Positions 19,701 through 27,536 of a DNA stretch of 64,000 nucleotides are shown here, piece by piece. The first letter of the stretch is position 1. Each line of letters starts with the position of its first letter. The translations under genes and the position numbers were made by a program. The notes beneath the pieces were generated by a model that made no database searches, was not told the origin of the DNA, and saw only the letters and a program-made list of their open reading frames with translations. The DNA is from Phycisphaerae bacterium. GTDB lineage: Bacteria; Planctomycetota; Phycisphaerae; UBA1845; PWPN01. The stretch covers positions 1 to 64,000 of the forward strand of contig JAGNEZ010000006.1 of assembly GCA_018003015.1 (NCBI GenBank), given 5' to 3'.

Positions 19701-21704
19701 CGGGTCGTAGAACGGGGAGTTGGTGACCTGAAGCTCCGCGTACCGGCTCAGTTCCAGGCGACCGGGACCTTCAAAGTGGGTGGCCTGCAGGTTCAGGAGC
19801 GATGGGTTCTGGAGCGAGCCGCCGCCGACTGACAGCAGTTCCTGCAGCCAGACCTGGTTGCGGGACAGGATGCCGGCATTGGTGCCGGTACTTGTTCCTG
19901 TGTCGATGGTCAGAGTCCCCAACTGCGGCTGGCCGAAGTCGCTGTAGACCGCCCCGCCAGCTTGGTTGCTGGAGACCCGAATCCGGTTCAGCGTCGGCTT
20001 GCCGGCCGACATGTAGACTCCTGCTCCCAGGGCGTCGGATCCCGTCCCGTCCGCGTTGCCTCCGCTGATCGTGAAGCCGTCGAGTATGGCCGTCGCGTTG
20101 GTGTGGCTGGCTGTCACGACGTGGTAGACGTTGTCGGTGTACGTCGAAGGATTCGCCGCGTCGTCGTTGCCGTTCAGGTCACCGCTGAGGATCGTCACGT
20201 TGACATCCGGATCACGCTCCGACAAGTCCGTCTCTGTGCCCGCGAAGCCACCGAAGACGGCCACACCGTCGAACAGATGAAACGTACTCCCGCGATCCCC
20301 GCCGTGAAGATCGGGGCGATAGCCGCCCGCAGCCACCCAGATCTGGCTTACTCGGTCACGCGCCACCAGCGCCGTCAGCAACGCCGGCGGCAGGTCCGTC
20401 AGGGCGTTGGCCCAGTCAATTCCGGTCCCCGTACCCGTCGCCCCCGCATGCACATACAGCCGGCCGCCCAACGGTTCGCTGTCGTACTCGTAGGCGCCCA
20501 TGTCCACGAGCGGAGCGACCCCTGATCCCGTGTCAGCGACGTCCGGAGAGTCGACACGCCGTTGGTTGGCCAGCAGGTCAACGCCGACCACAACCGCCCC
20601 GTTATCCCCCGCGTCGATGCATGGAGAGTACTGCTGAAGTCGCAGGTCATCGTCGATCGTGCCAAAGATGTTGTCGGGCCCGTCCGCATCAACGAACAAC
20701 GGATCGGCATCGATGTTCCCAGGCCCCCAAGCCAGCTGTCCGCCTTCGATTGCGGCTCGCGTAATCCGTGAATAGGAGATGGTGACGGGATCAGCCCCGT
20801 TGCTGTCGATGTGCACTCCGTTGTCAAAGGTCACGATCGAGTTCCGCATCTGCATCGTGCTACTGTAAACATAGATCGCGCTGCCATGCGGCGCGTCGTT
20901 CATCATGAACACGCAGTTGGTCACAACAGCGCTCGTCGGGCTTTCTCCTCCTCCGATCTCCATCGCGCCGCCTTCAATCGTCGCCCGGTTGCCAACGAAA
21001 ACGCTGTTGACCACCGTCGCTTTACCCACAGCCATCAACGCAGCGGCATAATTGGTCGGGCCGTTCCCTAGGAAACGACAGTTCGCGACCCTTGCCTCAC
21101 CGTCCACACGCAAGCCGCGACTGTTACCCTGAAATACGCAATTAGCGATACTGAGGGCCGCGCTCTGTACCCGCAGACCCGCCCGAACCAGCGTATCATC
21201 ATACCCCCCACTGATCGTCAAGCCGTCAACCACCGTGGACCAATCACAACCCACAGCTTGCACGACCATGTATGCGTTATCAGTCTTGACGCCAGGATCG
21301 CCCAGTTCCCCGCTCAGAATGGTCGTGTTCCTTCGGAAGTCCCGCTGCGAGCGGCTCGTCTCCGTCCCCGCGAACCCCCCGTACACACTCACTCCCCTCA
21401 CCAACGAAAAGGTCACGGAACGAGGATCTGATGGGGTCGTTCGAACAGAGGGCCTATATGTGCCCGAGGCCACCCAGATCTCATCACCTGGCTGCGCAAC
21501 CCAAAGTGCCGGTTGCAGATCTGAGAAGGCATCGATCCAACTAGCGCCGTTGTTGGCACCAGTCGCCCCCTCCCAGACGTAGATCGTCACCGCGAACACC
21601 TCTGTCCCGGGAACCATGACCGCAGCAAGAGAGGCGAACATGGTCGCCGTCGCCCTACGGGCCACCTGCCCGCGGCCGCCCAGTCGCGTCATAGGATGCA
21701 CCAT
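16704..21704 (-). CDS. Giant secreted parallel beta-helix protein with dockerin-like repeats (giant 2)
   Basis: 1,666 aa from the ATG at 21704 (GAGGCGGG just upstream). The leader contains ATATMFASLAAVMVPGTEVFA, a signal peptide with a long basic n-region. One private beta-helix module follows (IYVWEGATGANNGASWIDAF ... VVDGLTISGG ... CIDAGDNGAV). A second module opens LYVHAGATGTGTGIDWANAL and joins the shared tail at residue 454. Residues 454-1,652 are identical to giant 1 residues 1,362-2,560, including a dockerin-like repeat near 1,111 and the terminal dockerin near 1,598. Only the last 14 or so residues differ (CYGGPGVAVAADC versus CYSGAGQRADQEC). It lies between the sigma and kinase genes, 31 bp before the kinase start. 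Confidence 0.8.
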   Translation of the reverse strand: MVHPMTRLGGRGQVARRATATMFASLAAVMVPGTEVFAVTIYVWEGATGANNGASWIDAFSDLQPALWVAQPGDEIWVASGTYRPSVRTTPSDPRSVTFSLVRGVSVYGGFAGTETSRSQRDFRRNTTILSGELGDPGVKTDNAYMVVQAVGCDWSTVVDGLTISGGYDDTLVRAGLRVQSAALSIANCVFQGNSRGLRVDGEARVANCRFLGNGPTNYAAALMAVGKATVVNSVFVGNRATIEGGAMEIGGGESPTSAVVTNCVFMMNDAPHGSAIYVYSSTMQMRNSIVTFDNGVHIDSNGADPVTISYSRITRAAIEGGQLAWGPGNIDADPLFVDADGPDNIFGTIDDDLRLQQYSPCIDAGDNGAVVVGVDLLANQRRVDSPDVADTGSGVAPLVDMGAYEYDSEPLGGRLYVHAGATGTGTGIDWANALTDLPPALLTALVARDRVSQIWVAAGGYRPDLHGGDRGSTFHLFDGVAVFGGFAGTETDLSERDPDVNVTILSGDLNGNDDAANPSTYTDNVYHVVTASHTNATAILDGFTISGGNADGTGSDALGAGVYMSAGKPTLNRIRVSSNQAGGAVYSDFGQPQLGTLTIDTGTSTGTNAGILSRNQVWLQELLSVGGGSLQNPSLLNLQATHFEGPGRLELSRYAELQVTNSPFYDPTILRTDVTGAGVIHIAAGQQLNLEGSARVNLERQAGDQCSDPIGTGGGRIIVDGTLIARDQATIENTNICVNQADVQGTSKIQNNNIRLLETTTGFGGQFYVEDTASIVGNHIVSEGDRYLDLDPNPDPNAAHPDIRDNLIEVIIKPGTPVEQGTLLELRSPDEDCADPDHCASGVFSGGNGYNDKWVLQKLELEPNAKLNLTNRQGFDFNPSSTPDTVYVKQLILNAGSVLNVAGQRLYYQELIGDPSQIVDEPLLGFSLGIIGMNDDTEFDVRLRKRLTDEADRDPLNPNDPLPEGIIERITLAPDDNPPSEGVMRMQTHKPNEAKSASSVAAKGHFARAAEDQIDIVFQYRFCSPDGELIVKISGNREADQGNVEVARIQPIAGTAGSMGNAFAVFQQSVPRGELNFLRGTFIELELRGKDTCVLIDNFDPRIECNTAGKCGDLNNNWGIVNAEDYLLLLASYGSVVRADDPTVAQPTYRFWCLDINGDKYVDGNDLMAWETAWRTRLNLCGTLMAAAARMKSPLRAEAGSSANSILMAGKQKASSQNDYLYRLSGDAVTVNPDGRTAVASGICPVEPVSPAGGMNTRANGRLITGSDGEIYQINGVDGLYRIRQDGSHQRVLQPGAAPGPMNNQLVYIGTNDINNTAVGLPIADAVVRQEGTDTCVYVVPAVVQTTSNGITYRYRAAAKLILNADASFSVANLYGEDPGPPTSTWSPVDHGRPREIELDDTGTTLYVVSAQAFNGNDYVLVYNANDTNPAPQRVISLYGLFGQESDVPRGATAMLLSGNDLYLAAAVNPLAQTHTRIYRFRAGTDCTTGLCPSGRVDIRNPTVQNSYNTNPMIGFVTALAKNQDGNLYVAGVVSPTFTESQTPPGGDLFTTPTVAIVKPEWFDSAPSNLEAAALTCQDLALPAGLAFGAPLPSGPAADFDGDGDVDGEDLATFVSCRSGPMIPLTGDCAKADFDRDGNVDQSDLGLFQRCYGGPGVAVAADCTK
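16747..20345. repeat. 3.6-kb direct repeat, copy B
   Basis: Partner of 6298-9896 in the same orientation. Both junctions fall inside homologous coding sequence (a beta-helix module at one end, the dockerin at the other), as expected for gene conversion or unequal crossing-over between paralogues rather than for a mobile element. No terminal inverted repeats or transposase are present. Confidence 0.95.
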
Positions 21705-21888
21705 CCCGCCTCGCTCCTCGGCGAGTCCTCGTCGGCTCCAGTCTGTTCCTTGCTCATCTCCCACGGCCGACACCAACCCGCTATCTCCACGCCTGGAATG
21801 TTCACCTCGCCCTGGCCCTTTGCCAGAGGCACCGCCCGTGCCCGCCAATCGTCCACGGAGTACCTTTGACTCGGGCGGAGCCGTTCTT

Positions 21889-22536
21889 TCACGAGTCCCT
21901 GTCGATTTCTTGCCGGATTCGCCGCAACCGGCTCAGAACGCGCGATTTGGCGATGTACACCGCGTTGGCCGTCAGACCCAGATTCTCCGCAACCTTCTCC
22001 GCCGGCCATTCCTCCAGGGCATATAGCTCGAACGCTCGGAACGTGGGTCCGTCCACCTGCCCTCGGACCACGGCCATGCACTCGGCCAGGACCGACCGCT
22101 CCCACTCCTCCTCGAACACGTCCGGCCAACTCACCTCGTCAGCCACCGCAGCCAGGAAACCGGTGGCGTCCGAAGGATCGATCACCTGCACTTCCGCCCG
22201 GAGCTTGCGCCGCCGGGCTTCGTGGATCTTGTTGGCCGCGATCCCCTGCACCCAGGCCCGCAATCGCCCCTTGGCGGGGTCATAGCGTCCCTCGCGCAGA
22301 CTCTCCAGACAGGCGGCCATGACCTCCTGAAAAACATCACTCGCGTCCTGCTCGGCGAACCCCGCCCGGCGGATGACGGCCAGCAGCACCGGCTCGCAGC
22401 GGCCATAGAATCGCCGCCAGGCATCCTCGCCCGTCGATCGAGCGATCGCCTCCAACAGCACCGTACTGGTCCGGGCTGACGACACGACCGGCCAACCCCC
22501 ACCCACAAGCCACCCCACAGACAGATCTGCGAGCAA
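21889..22536 (-). CDS. ECF-family RNA polymerase sigma factor
   Basis: About 215 aa from a TTG at 22536; a GTG at 22485 (VSSARTSTVLL...) is an equally possible start. Region 2 reads WRRFYGRCEPVLLAVIRRAG then DASDVFQEVM and GRLRAWVQGIAANKI, the core-binding helices and -10 recognition. Region 4 reads GPTFRAFELYALEEWPAEKV then GLTANAVYIAKSRVLSRL, the -35 helix-turn-helix. The spacing and the 'FQEVMAACLE' motif suit planctomycete-type ECF factors linked to Ser/Thr kinases. It is the first gene of the minus-strand block running through both giants, the kinase and a pseudopilin, so it probably drives that block or its regulon. The 184 bp to giant 2 could hold a second promoter. Confidence 0.88.
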   Translation of the reverse strand: MLADLSVGWLVGGGWPVVSSARTSTVLLEAIARSTGEDAWRRFYGRCEPVLLAVIRRAGFAEQDASDVFQEVMAACLESLREGRYDPAKGRLRAWVQGIAANKIHEARRRKLRAEVQVIDPSDATGFLAAVADEVSWPDVFEEEWERSVLAECMAVVRGQVDGPTFRAFELYALEEWPAEKVAENLGLTANAVYIAKSRVLSRLRRIRQEIDRDS

Positions 22537-22786
22537 GACCAGTATACCCGAAGGCGGCTACGATGAGGATGGAATAATTGCCAACCCACAGCGAGGCCCC
22601 ATAAGATCGCCTTCGGCCTTCAAGCACGCCCGGATGGGCATCCGTCCACAAGAGTCTCTATATGCCGCCGCCCGCGTGCGGGCTGGGCCGCCGAGCCAAT
22701 GGGGTGAGCAGGCTGGCCGATCACGGGCTCTGCTGGGTGTCGCTCCTCATCATTGTGGCGACATCGCACGGTGGACGTTGTTGCCG

Positions 22787-23020
22787 TCATTCCCCGTCCG
22801 TCTGTTCCTTCCACCTGCGGCGCGATCGCTCCCCGAAGGACTCGGGGCACTTCGGCTTGTGACCTGCCACGATCTTCTCGAACTCGGCCATGGAACCCTG
22901 TTTGCGAGCATGATCACGTCGGATCTGAGCGACGATCAACTGCCATTCAGCCTCTCGGGCGAGCTTCTCATACAGTCGCTTGGCTATACGAAGGTGCTCG
23001 CCATTACCTGGTCCGTAATG
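22787..23020 (-). pseudogene. C-terminal fragment, possibly of a SWIM zinc-finger-type protein
   Basis: 77 codons read HYGPGNGEHLRIAKRLYEKL then AREAEWQLIVAQIRRDHARK and KPKCPESFGERSRRRWKEQ to a TGA at 22787. The pattern 'GEHLRIAKRLYEKLAREAEW..' with a basic helix is what I recall from the C-termini of SWIM-domain proteins. No start codon or SWIM motif (CxCx(n)CxH) is present upstream, and the frame overlaps the end of the next remnant. A decayed tail fragment. The 250 bp between it and the sigma gene show nothing I can support. Confidence 0.38.
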
Positions 23021-23435
23021 CGTTTGAGTCGTTTCTGAGCCGTTTCTGAGCCGTTTGAGTCGTTCCTGAAGCGTTGAGCACGTAGTCGGTTGCCCGGCCG
23101 GTCTTTCCGCGGCGAAGGAGGACCTCCCTGCTCACGAGTTCGTCCAGCAGCCGAATGACCGTCGCTCTTGAGACCCTCAGGAGCTTCTGTACCGCTCGAT
23201 TCGTGGTCACACCTTGCTTTCTGACGGCTCGAACAACCTGCAGTTGCGCCTCGGTCAAGCCTAATGACTGAAGACGATCCTCGCTAAACCGATCCTTGCA
23301 GAACATCACCAGGAATCCGCCGGCCTCCTCCCGGAACTCCGGTTCAGGCAACCCCTGTTCGCAGCAGAGGCGACGCATGCGGCCAATGCCCGTACCGGTC
23401 AAACAGACCTTCACGAAAAGACAGTGATCGCTTCG
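23004..23435 (-). pseudogene. C-terminal fragment of a RecG/AlbA_2-like ATP-binding regulator
   Basis: Reads VCLTGTGIGRMRRLCCEQGL then PEPEFREEAGGFLVMF, followed by a winged helix (QGVTTNRAVQKLLRVSRATV ... LLDELVSREVLLRRG). This is the tail of HATPase_c_4/AlbA_2 'RecG-like' transcriptional regulators: the GTG-x-RM motif, then an HTH with an 'SRATV' recognition helix. The AlbA_2 domain and the rest of the ATPase are absent: the upstream sequence is the 3' end of the dockerin gene at 23437, joined within a few bases. A deletion or recombination junction therefore lies near 23436. Probably not expressed. Confidence 0.66.
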
Positions 23436-23436
23436 C

Positions 23437-25494
23437 TCAGCGACCGCAGCCTGAGTCGGCCGGAATACCGGCCCCGCTGAAACACCGCTGGAAAACGCCG
23501 AAGTCGATCTGGTCGACGTCGTTGTCGCCATCGAAGTTGGCTTTGCCGCAATCACCGGTATGTGGAACGGCGGGTCCGGAATAGCACGACTGGAACGTGT
23601 TGAGATCATCCAGGCTCACGTCACCGTCGCGGTCGAAGTCGCCGGAGATTACCGCCGGGCAGCCGTTGGCATCGACGTTCGCGCCCGGAATTGTGTTTGC
23701 GCACTGATCCTGCCCGTCGCACACACCGTCGCGATCGGCGTCACCGTCGGAACACAGAGGAATCACATTGGCCGGGTTGGCCAGCGTGCCATTGTTGATC
23801 AGGGTGCGGTAGTAGACTCGGCACGCGGGGTTGACCAACCTGGCGCCGCTGTCGGCCTGCAGCGTGTCCACATACACCGCCTCAGCACTGGCCTGGCCTT
23901 GGCCGTCGTTGTCGTGCAGGTCCGCGACGTGAACGATGGTGTCACCCGGACCGATGTGCAGCACCATGATCGGGAAATGACCCGCCTTTGTACGATCCAG
24001 GCCGGTCGGATCGCGTCCCACATCGCGGCTCATGGCCTCCAACGCCTGGGGATGCACTGCCCCGCGCATCTGGAGCATTGCCTGAGACATGTCGTAGTTC
24101 TGGCTGCTGGCGATCGCAAGGTCATAATCGCCGGTCACGCTCAATCGCCAAGGGCCGGGCATCCGTAGCGAGGCGGCCGGTCCGACAGACAAGCTCGCGA
24201 CGACATCCAACGCGCCCTCCGACCCGGAGAACTGGCCGACGATCGCGCCGTTGTTTGTGAGGTTCCCCACCAGCGTGGTCGTGCCGATCTGCAAGTAGAT
24301 CGAACCGTCGGGTTCGTTGGTTATGTCGCCGACCCACGTGGTCGTACCGGTGATCACGAGATTTCCGCTGTTGGAGAGGTCGCTGTAGAACTCACCGTAG
24401 CCGGTGACCTGGCCGCTCGCGGTGACGGTGAGCACATCGGCCAGGAAGGTCACGCCGGGCAGGTTCATCGCGGCCGACGTGCTGGCCGGCCCAAGGTAGA
24501 CGCTGGCTCCGCTGGTGGCCGTGAACTGGCCATGATTCGTGAAGAGATCCAGGGCGCTCAGTATGCCCTTGGACATGATGGTCATGTTGCCGCTGTTGGT
24601 AACCGCCCCGCTCACGCTCAAGGTGGCGTTGGCTTCGATGGCCGTGTTGCCCTTGAGCGTGAAGCCACCCGGTGCGGCCATATCCAGATTGGAGCCAAGC
24701 CGGGCTCGCAAGGTCGCGCCGCTCTCGAGCAGGACTTCGCCCGCATCCACCTGGGCGACGGCGTTGGAAAGGCTGCGCAGCAGGCCACGAATCGTGAGTC
24801 GCTTGCCGGGCGCGGTCGCCAGGGCGGCACTGTTCGTCAGGTCGATGGTCCCACCGACTGGCTGGGTGATGAGATCATCGCTACGGAGCAACAGGGCCTT
24901 GTTGCCGAAGTTGATCGACGGGGCTTGGGTAAATGCCAATGACGTGCCCAGCATTTCTTGCCCGTTGATCGCAGCGGTGATGGCCGCCGGGATCGTCGGA
25001 TATGCGACACCGGTGGTAACATTCAGGACGTTGACCGTCTCGCAGGAATCGAGCATGCCGTTGAGATCGAGGTCGTTGGCTTCCGGGCCGAGCGGCGGGA
25101 CTTCGCACTCGTCGGGCTGGCCGTTGCCGTTGCAGTCGGGGCTTGTGTCGGCGGCGATGTCACAGGAATCGAGCGCGCCGTTGGAATTGCAGTCGGTAGC
25201 GGTTCCGGCCGTGATCTCGCACTCATCCGGCCGGCCGTTGGCATTGCAGTCCCGGCTGGTGCTCTCAGCGATATCCACGGAATCGGGCACGGCATTGGTG
25301 TTACAGTCCGCGAAGTACTCGTAGGCGCCCATGTCCACGACGGCCGCGCCGTCGCCGTTGCCGTCCATGATCCGCGTCCAGCCGTCCAGATCCGTGGTGA
25401 GATCCGCAGACACGGCCGAGTTGTCGCCGACGTCGATGCAGGGCGAGGTGCTCTGCAGTAGGCCCGGCGAAAGCTCTGGGCACTTCGTACGCAA
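23437..25494 (-). pseudogene. Headless beta-strand/dockerin secreted protein
   Basis: 685 codons with no signal peptide. It begins at the closing rung of a beta-helix module (LLQSTSPCIDVGDNSAVSAD, then VVDMGAYEYF). It continues with four 'DCNxNGxPD' Ca-binding-like repeats (residues 60-130), then a long region of short beta strands (GNLVITGTTTWVGDITNEPD and similar, 150-480). The end is a thrombospondin-3-like stretch (DGDADRDGVCDGQDQC) and a dockerin-like pair (DFDRDGDVSLDDLNTF ... NFDGDNDVDQIDFGVF). Relatives in the window have complete beta-helix heads, so the 5' part appears lost near 25460. It ends 2 bp from the RecG-like fragment. A third dockerin protein, but truncated. Confidence 0.7.
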
Positions 25495-25590
25495 GCCATA
25501 CGCAAGTTTTCAGGCGGCCGAGGCCCGGATCCGGGTCGGCTTCGGCTTGTCTCGAGGTTGGCTGGCAGTTGCACCCTTGATTTTGACACG

Positions 25591-25624
25591 AAAAACGCCC
25601 CTCAGGGCTTGTTCTGAGGGGCGT
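25591..25624 (-). terminator. Rho-independent terminator (minus strand)
   Basis: Perfect 11-bp stem ACGCCCCTCAG (25595-25605) / CTGAGGGGCGT (25614-25624) with an 8-nt loop. On the minus strand it is followed by TTTTT (25591-25595 are A on the plus strand). It would stop leftward transcription from 26120. It lies 15 bp inside the right att-like repeat. Confidence 0.65.
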
Positions 25625-25638
25625 CTGAAGTCGCTTTC

Positions 25639-25686
25639 GGGTTTAGTAAACCGCAGGTCGCCGGTTCGAATCCGGCCGGTGGCTTT
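25639..25686 (+). repeat. tRNA 3'-half direct repeat (att-like core), right copy
   Basis: Second copy of the 48-bp repeat at 2188-2235, same orientation, one mismatch (A at 25645 against T at 2194, in the anticodon-loop position). Again no 5' tRNA half is present. The two copies bound 23.4 kb of sequence with an integrase gene just inside the left one, as expected of an integrated element or a tandem array whose intact tRNA lies elsewhere. Confidence 0.75.
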
Positions 25687-25775
25687 GCACGAACATATGT
25701 AAACCACTACACAGGAACAACTTGCGTCTGTGCTACACAGGAACCTAACGCCGCCCGCGGTCCCACACGCAGTTC

Positions 25776-26120
25776 TTACGCAACTCGCGCGCGAGCACGC
25801 ATCTCGAGGAACGTCGATATTGGCCCGAGAAGCGGGTTTGATGCCATCGCAACCATGAACGCGGATCGAAACAGACCGCAGCTCATGTTGACATTCCACC
25901 TGCGCCCTCGGTCCGACGTCGGATCCGAAGCCGAATGCTCTTGCATCAGCCAACGGGCCAACGCGCCGGTTGCCTCGCAGGCCCGATCCTCCCGCTCCGT
26001 GGACGTGACCAGCCCGTTCTGGCCATACCGGCCAAACATCTGGTCAAACGCCTCATCCGCCCGGGCGCGAGACTCCTCCCGAAGCTTGGCCAACTCCGCT
26101 GCCGATCCCTTCTCGACCAT
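25776..26120 (-). CDS. Small protein, possibly an IS-transposase N-terminal remnant
   Basis: 114 aa from ATG 26120 with a strong GGAGG seven bases upstream. Residues 1-70 (VEKGSAAELAKLREESRARA ... FGRYGQNGLVTSTEREDRAC ... GALARWLMQEH) are helical and resemble the N-terminal part of some planctomycete transposases (ISKra4-like, from memory). After about residue 72 the sequence loses that character (DRGRRWNVNMSCGLFRSAFM), so a frameshift or truncation is likely. Divergent from the pseudopilin at 26279. Could equally be a small unrelated island protein. Confidence 0.35.
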   Translation of the reverse strand: MVEKGSAAELAKLREESRARADEAFDQMFGRYGQNGLVTSTEREDRACEATGALARWLMQEHSASDPTSDRGRRWNVNMSCGLFRSAFMVAMASNPLLGPISTFLEMRARARVA

Positions 26121-26278
26121 CGCCAATCCTCCGTGACCTGCCGTTCGCGTCGCCCGCATCCTGCCGGCGACTCGTCCCATAAGGCCATGCACCCCGCGCA
26201 GCTTTTGCTGTTGACAAAGTCAATACGACTAGACACACTCGACGATATCTAGCGCAACACACAAAAGGAGGTAACGCG

Positions 26279-27205
26279 ATGTTCGCAACTCCGTTCCTCA
26301 GATCCAGGTCTTCACACAGAAGCAGTCGAGAGATGAACCCCCCCCACCCCCGGGGCCACGCCGCCGCCCGCCGCGGACTCAAATGTCCTATCAGTGAGTG
26401 GTTCGCCGGGAGGTCTGCATGCGGACAGTGCGCCTTCACGCTAATCGAAGTGCTGGTGGTCGTAGCGATCATCGCGCTGTTGCTGTCGATCCTCCTGCCG
26501 TCGTTGCATCGCGCCCGCGAGCAAGGCAAGCAGGCCGTGTGCCTGGCGAACCAGCACACGCTGGCGCTGGCGTTCGTGCAGTACGCGGCCGAATTCCGCG
26601 ACGCGATCGTGCCGTCGTTCACCGACCAGTACAGTTGGGTGGACTGGCCGAAGTTGCCAAACGGCCGCTACCTGACCGAGGACGAGCTGCAGCGCGCCAC
26701 CGACGTCGAGGCGCACAAGCGGGCGATCCGCGACGGCAAGCTCTATCGGTATACGAAAGCGGTGGAGGTCTATCACTGCCCGTCGGACGGGCGCGACAGG
26801 CGGGTCTCTGTCGGCGGGGCGCTCGCGTACGTGACGTATTCGATGCTCAACTGCATGAACGGCGACAACGAGTGGGAGCGCGTGATCGGCGGCACGCGCG
26901 TCACCAAGCTCACCTCGGCGATCCGCCGGCCGGGCGACAAGATCGTGTTCGTCGAAGAGTCCGATCCGCGCGGGCTGAACATGGGCTCGTGGGTCATGTA
27001 CCTGAACCACGAGGAGTGGATCGACCCGCTGACCGTCTGGCACCACGGCTGCAGCACGCTCGGGTTTGCCGATGGCCATGCATTCGTACGCCGCTGGCTT
27101 GATCCGCGCACGGTGAAGATGAGCCAGCAGCAGCAGTTCTACCAGCAAGCCCAGAACAACGCCGACTGGCGATACATGAAACGGTCGTGGACGGTCGCGC
27201 GGTAG
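26279..27205 (+). CDS. Pseudopilin-like protein
   Basis: 308 aa. A near-perfect Shine-Dalgarno AAGGAGGT (26265-26272) fixes the start. An unusually long basic leader of about 52 residues precedes CAFTLIEVLVVVAIIALLLS, the prepilin assembly helix with Glu at +5; Ala rather than Gly sits before Phe, which prepilin peptidases tolerate less well. The C-terminal domain has VYHCPSDGRDRR and HHGCSTLGFADGHAFVRRWL, the 'CPSD' and 'FADGHA' signatures shared with the pseudopilin at 14119. A 13-bp palindrome TTGACAAAGTCAA (26211-26223), containing a -35-like TTGACA, lies 55 bp upstream. It stands alone on the plus strand next to secreted-enzyme genes. Confidence 0.82.
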   Translation: MFATPFLRSRSSHRSSREMNPPHPRGHAAARRGLKCPISEWFAGRSACGQCAFTLIEVLVVVAIIALLLSILLPSLHRAREQGKQAVCLANQHTLALAFVQYAAEFRDAIVPSFTDQYSWVDWPKLPNGRYLTEDELQRATDVEAHKRAIRDGKLYRYTKAVEVYHCPSDGRDRRVSVGGALAYVTYSMLNCMNGDNEWERVIGGTRVTKLTSAIRRPGDKIVFVEESDPRGLNMGSWVMYLNHEEWIDPLTVWHHGCSTLGFADGHAFVRRWLDPRTVKMSQQQQFYQQAQNNADWRYMKRSWTVAR

Positions 27206-27371
27206 CCGGCGGAGAGCTATGAATGAGGGGATGGGGGATGCCGGGCTTTCCGCGGGCGGCGTAGAAAACGGGACAGACAGGTCCGCTTTCTGGTCTGACA
27301 GCCGTTCGCCACAGCGGTACCGAACGGCGCATCGTCTCCAAATCGTTCCGGCGCCCCCCCTCGCGCAAGAA

Positions 27372-27512
27372 TCAATCAGCAGGTCCGGATGCCGGCGGAG
27401 CGCCCTCGAGCTTGGCTGCTACCCATCGACGAACCTCAGCCATCTCGTCAGGCGTCACGGTTCCAGGTAGCCCAAGACTGGACGCCGCCAACCCCAGCAA
27501 TAGCGTTGTCAT
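27372..27512 (-). CDS. Small secreted-protein ORF, 46 aa
   Basis: Starts MTTLLLGLAASSLGLPGTVT, a signal-peptide-like N-terminus, then PDEMAEVRRWVAAKLEG and a stop. The 'DEMAEVRRWVAAKLEG' segment resembles the start of mature glycan-active planctomycete secreted proteins, so this may be the surviving head of a larger gene. It lies 24 bp downstream of the 27537-28676 gene on the same strand, with GGAG nine bases before the ATG. The adjacent 167 bp (27205-27372) hold nothing I can support. Confidence 0.4.
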   Translation of the reverse strand: MTTLLLGLAASSLGLPGTVTPDEMAEVRRWVAAKLEGAPPASGPAD

Positions 27513-27536
27513 GACGAGGAATCTCCGGCTTCAATC

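Noticed and set aside
6298-20345. The 3.6-kb repeat as an insertion sequence or composite transposon
   Set aside because: It contains only coding sequence for shared protein tails, with no transposase, terminal inverted repeats or target duplications.
23035-23065. Tandem TTTCTGAGCCG-like repeats as a regulatory array
   Set aside because: Only about two and a half copies inside overlapping gene tails; probably slippage.
26211-26239. Sigma-70 promoter before the pseudopilin at 26279
   Set aside because: TTGACA is present but no acceptable -10 box lies 15-19 bp downstream; mentioned only as a palindrome.
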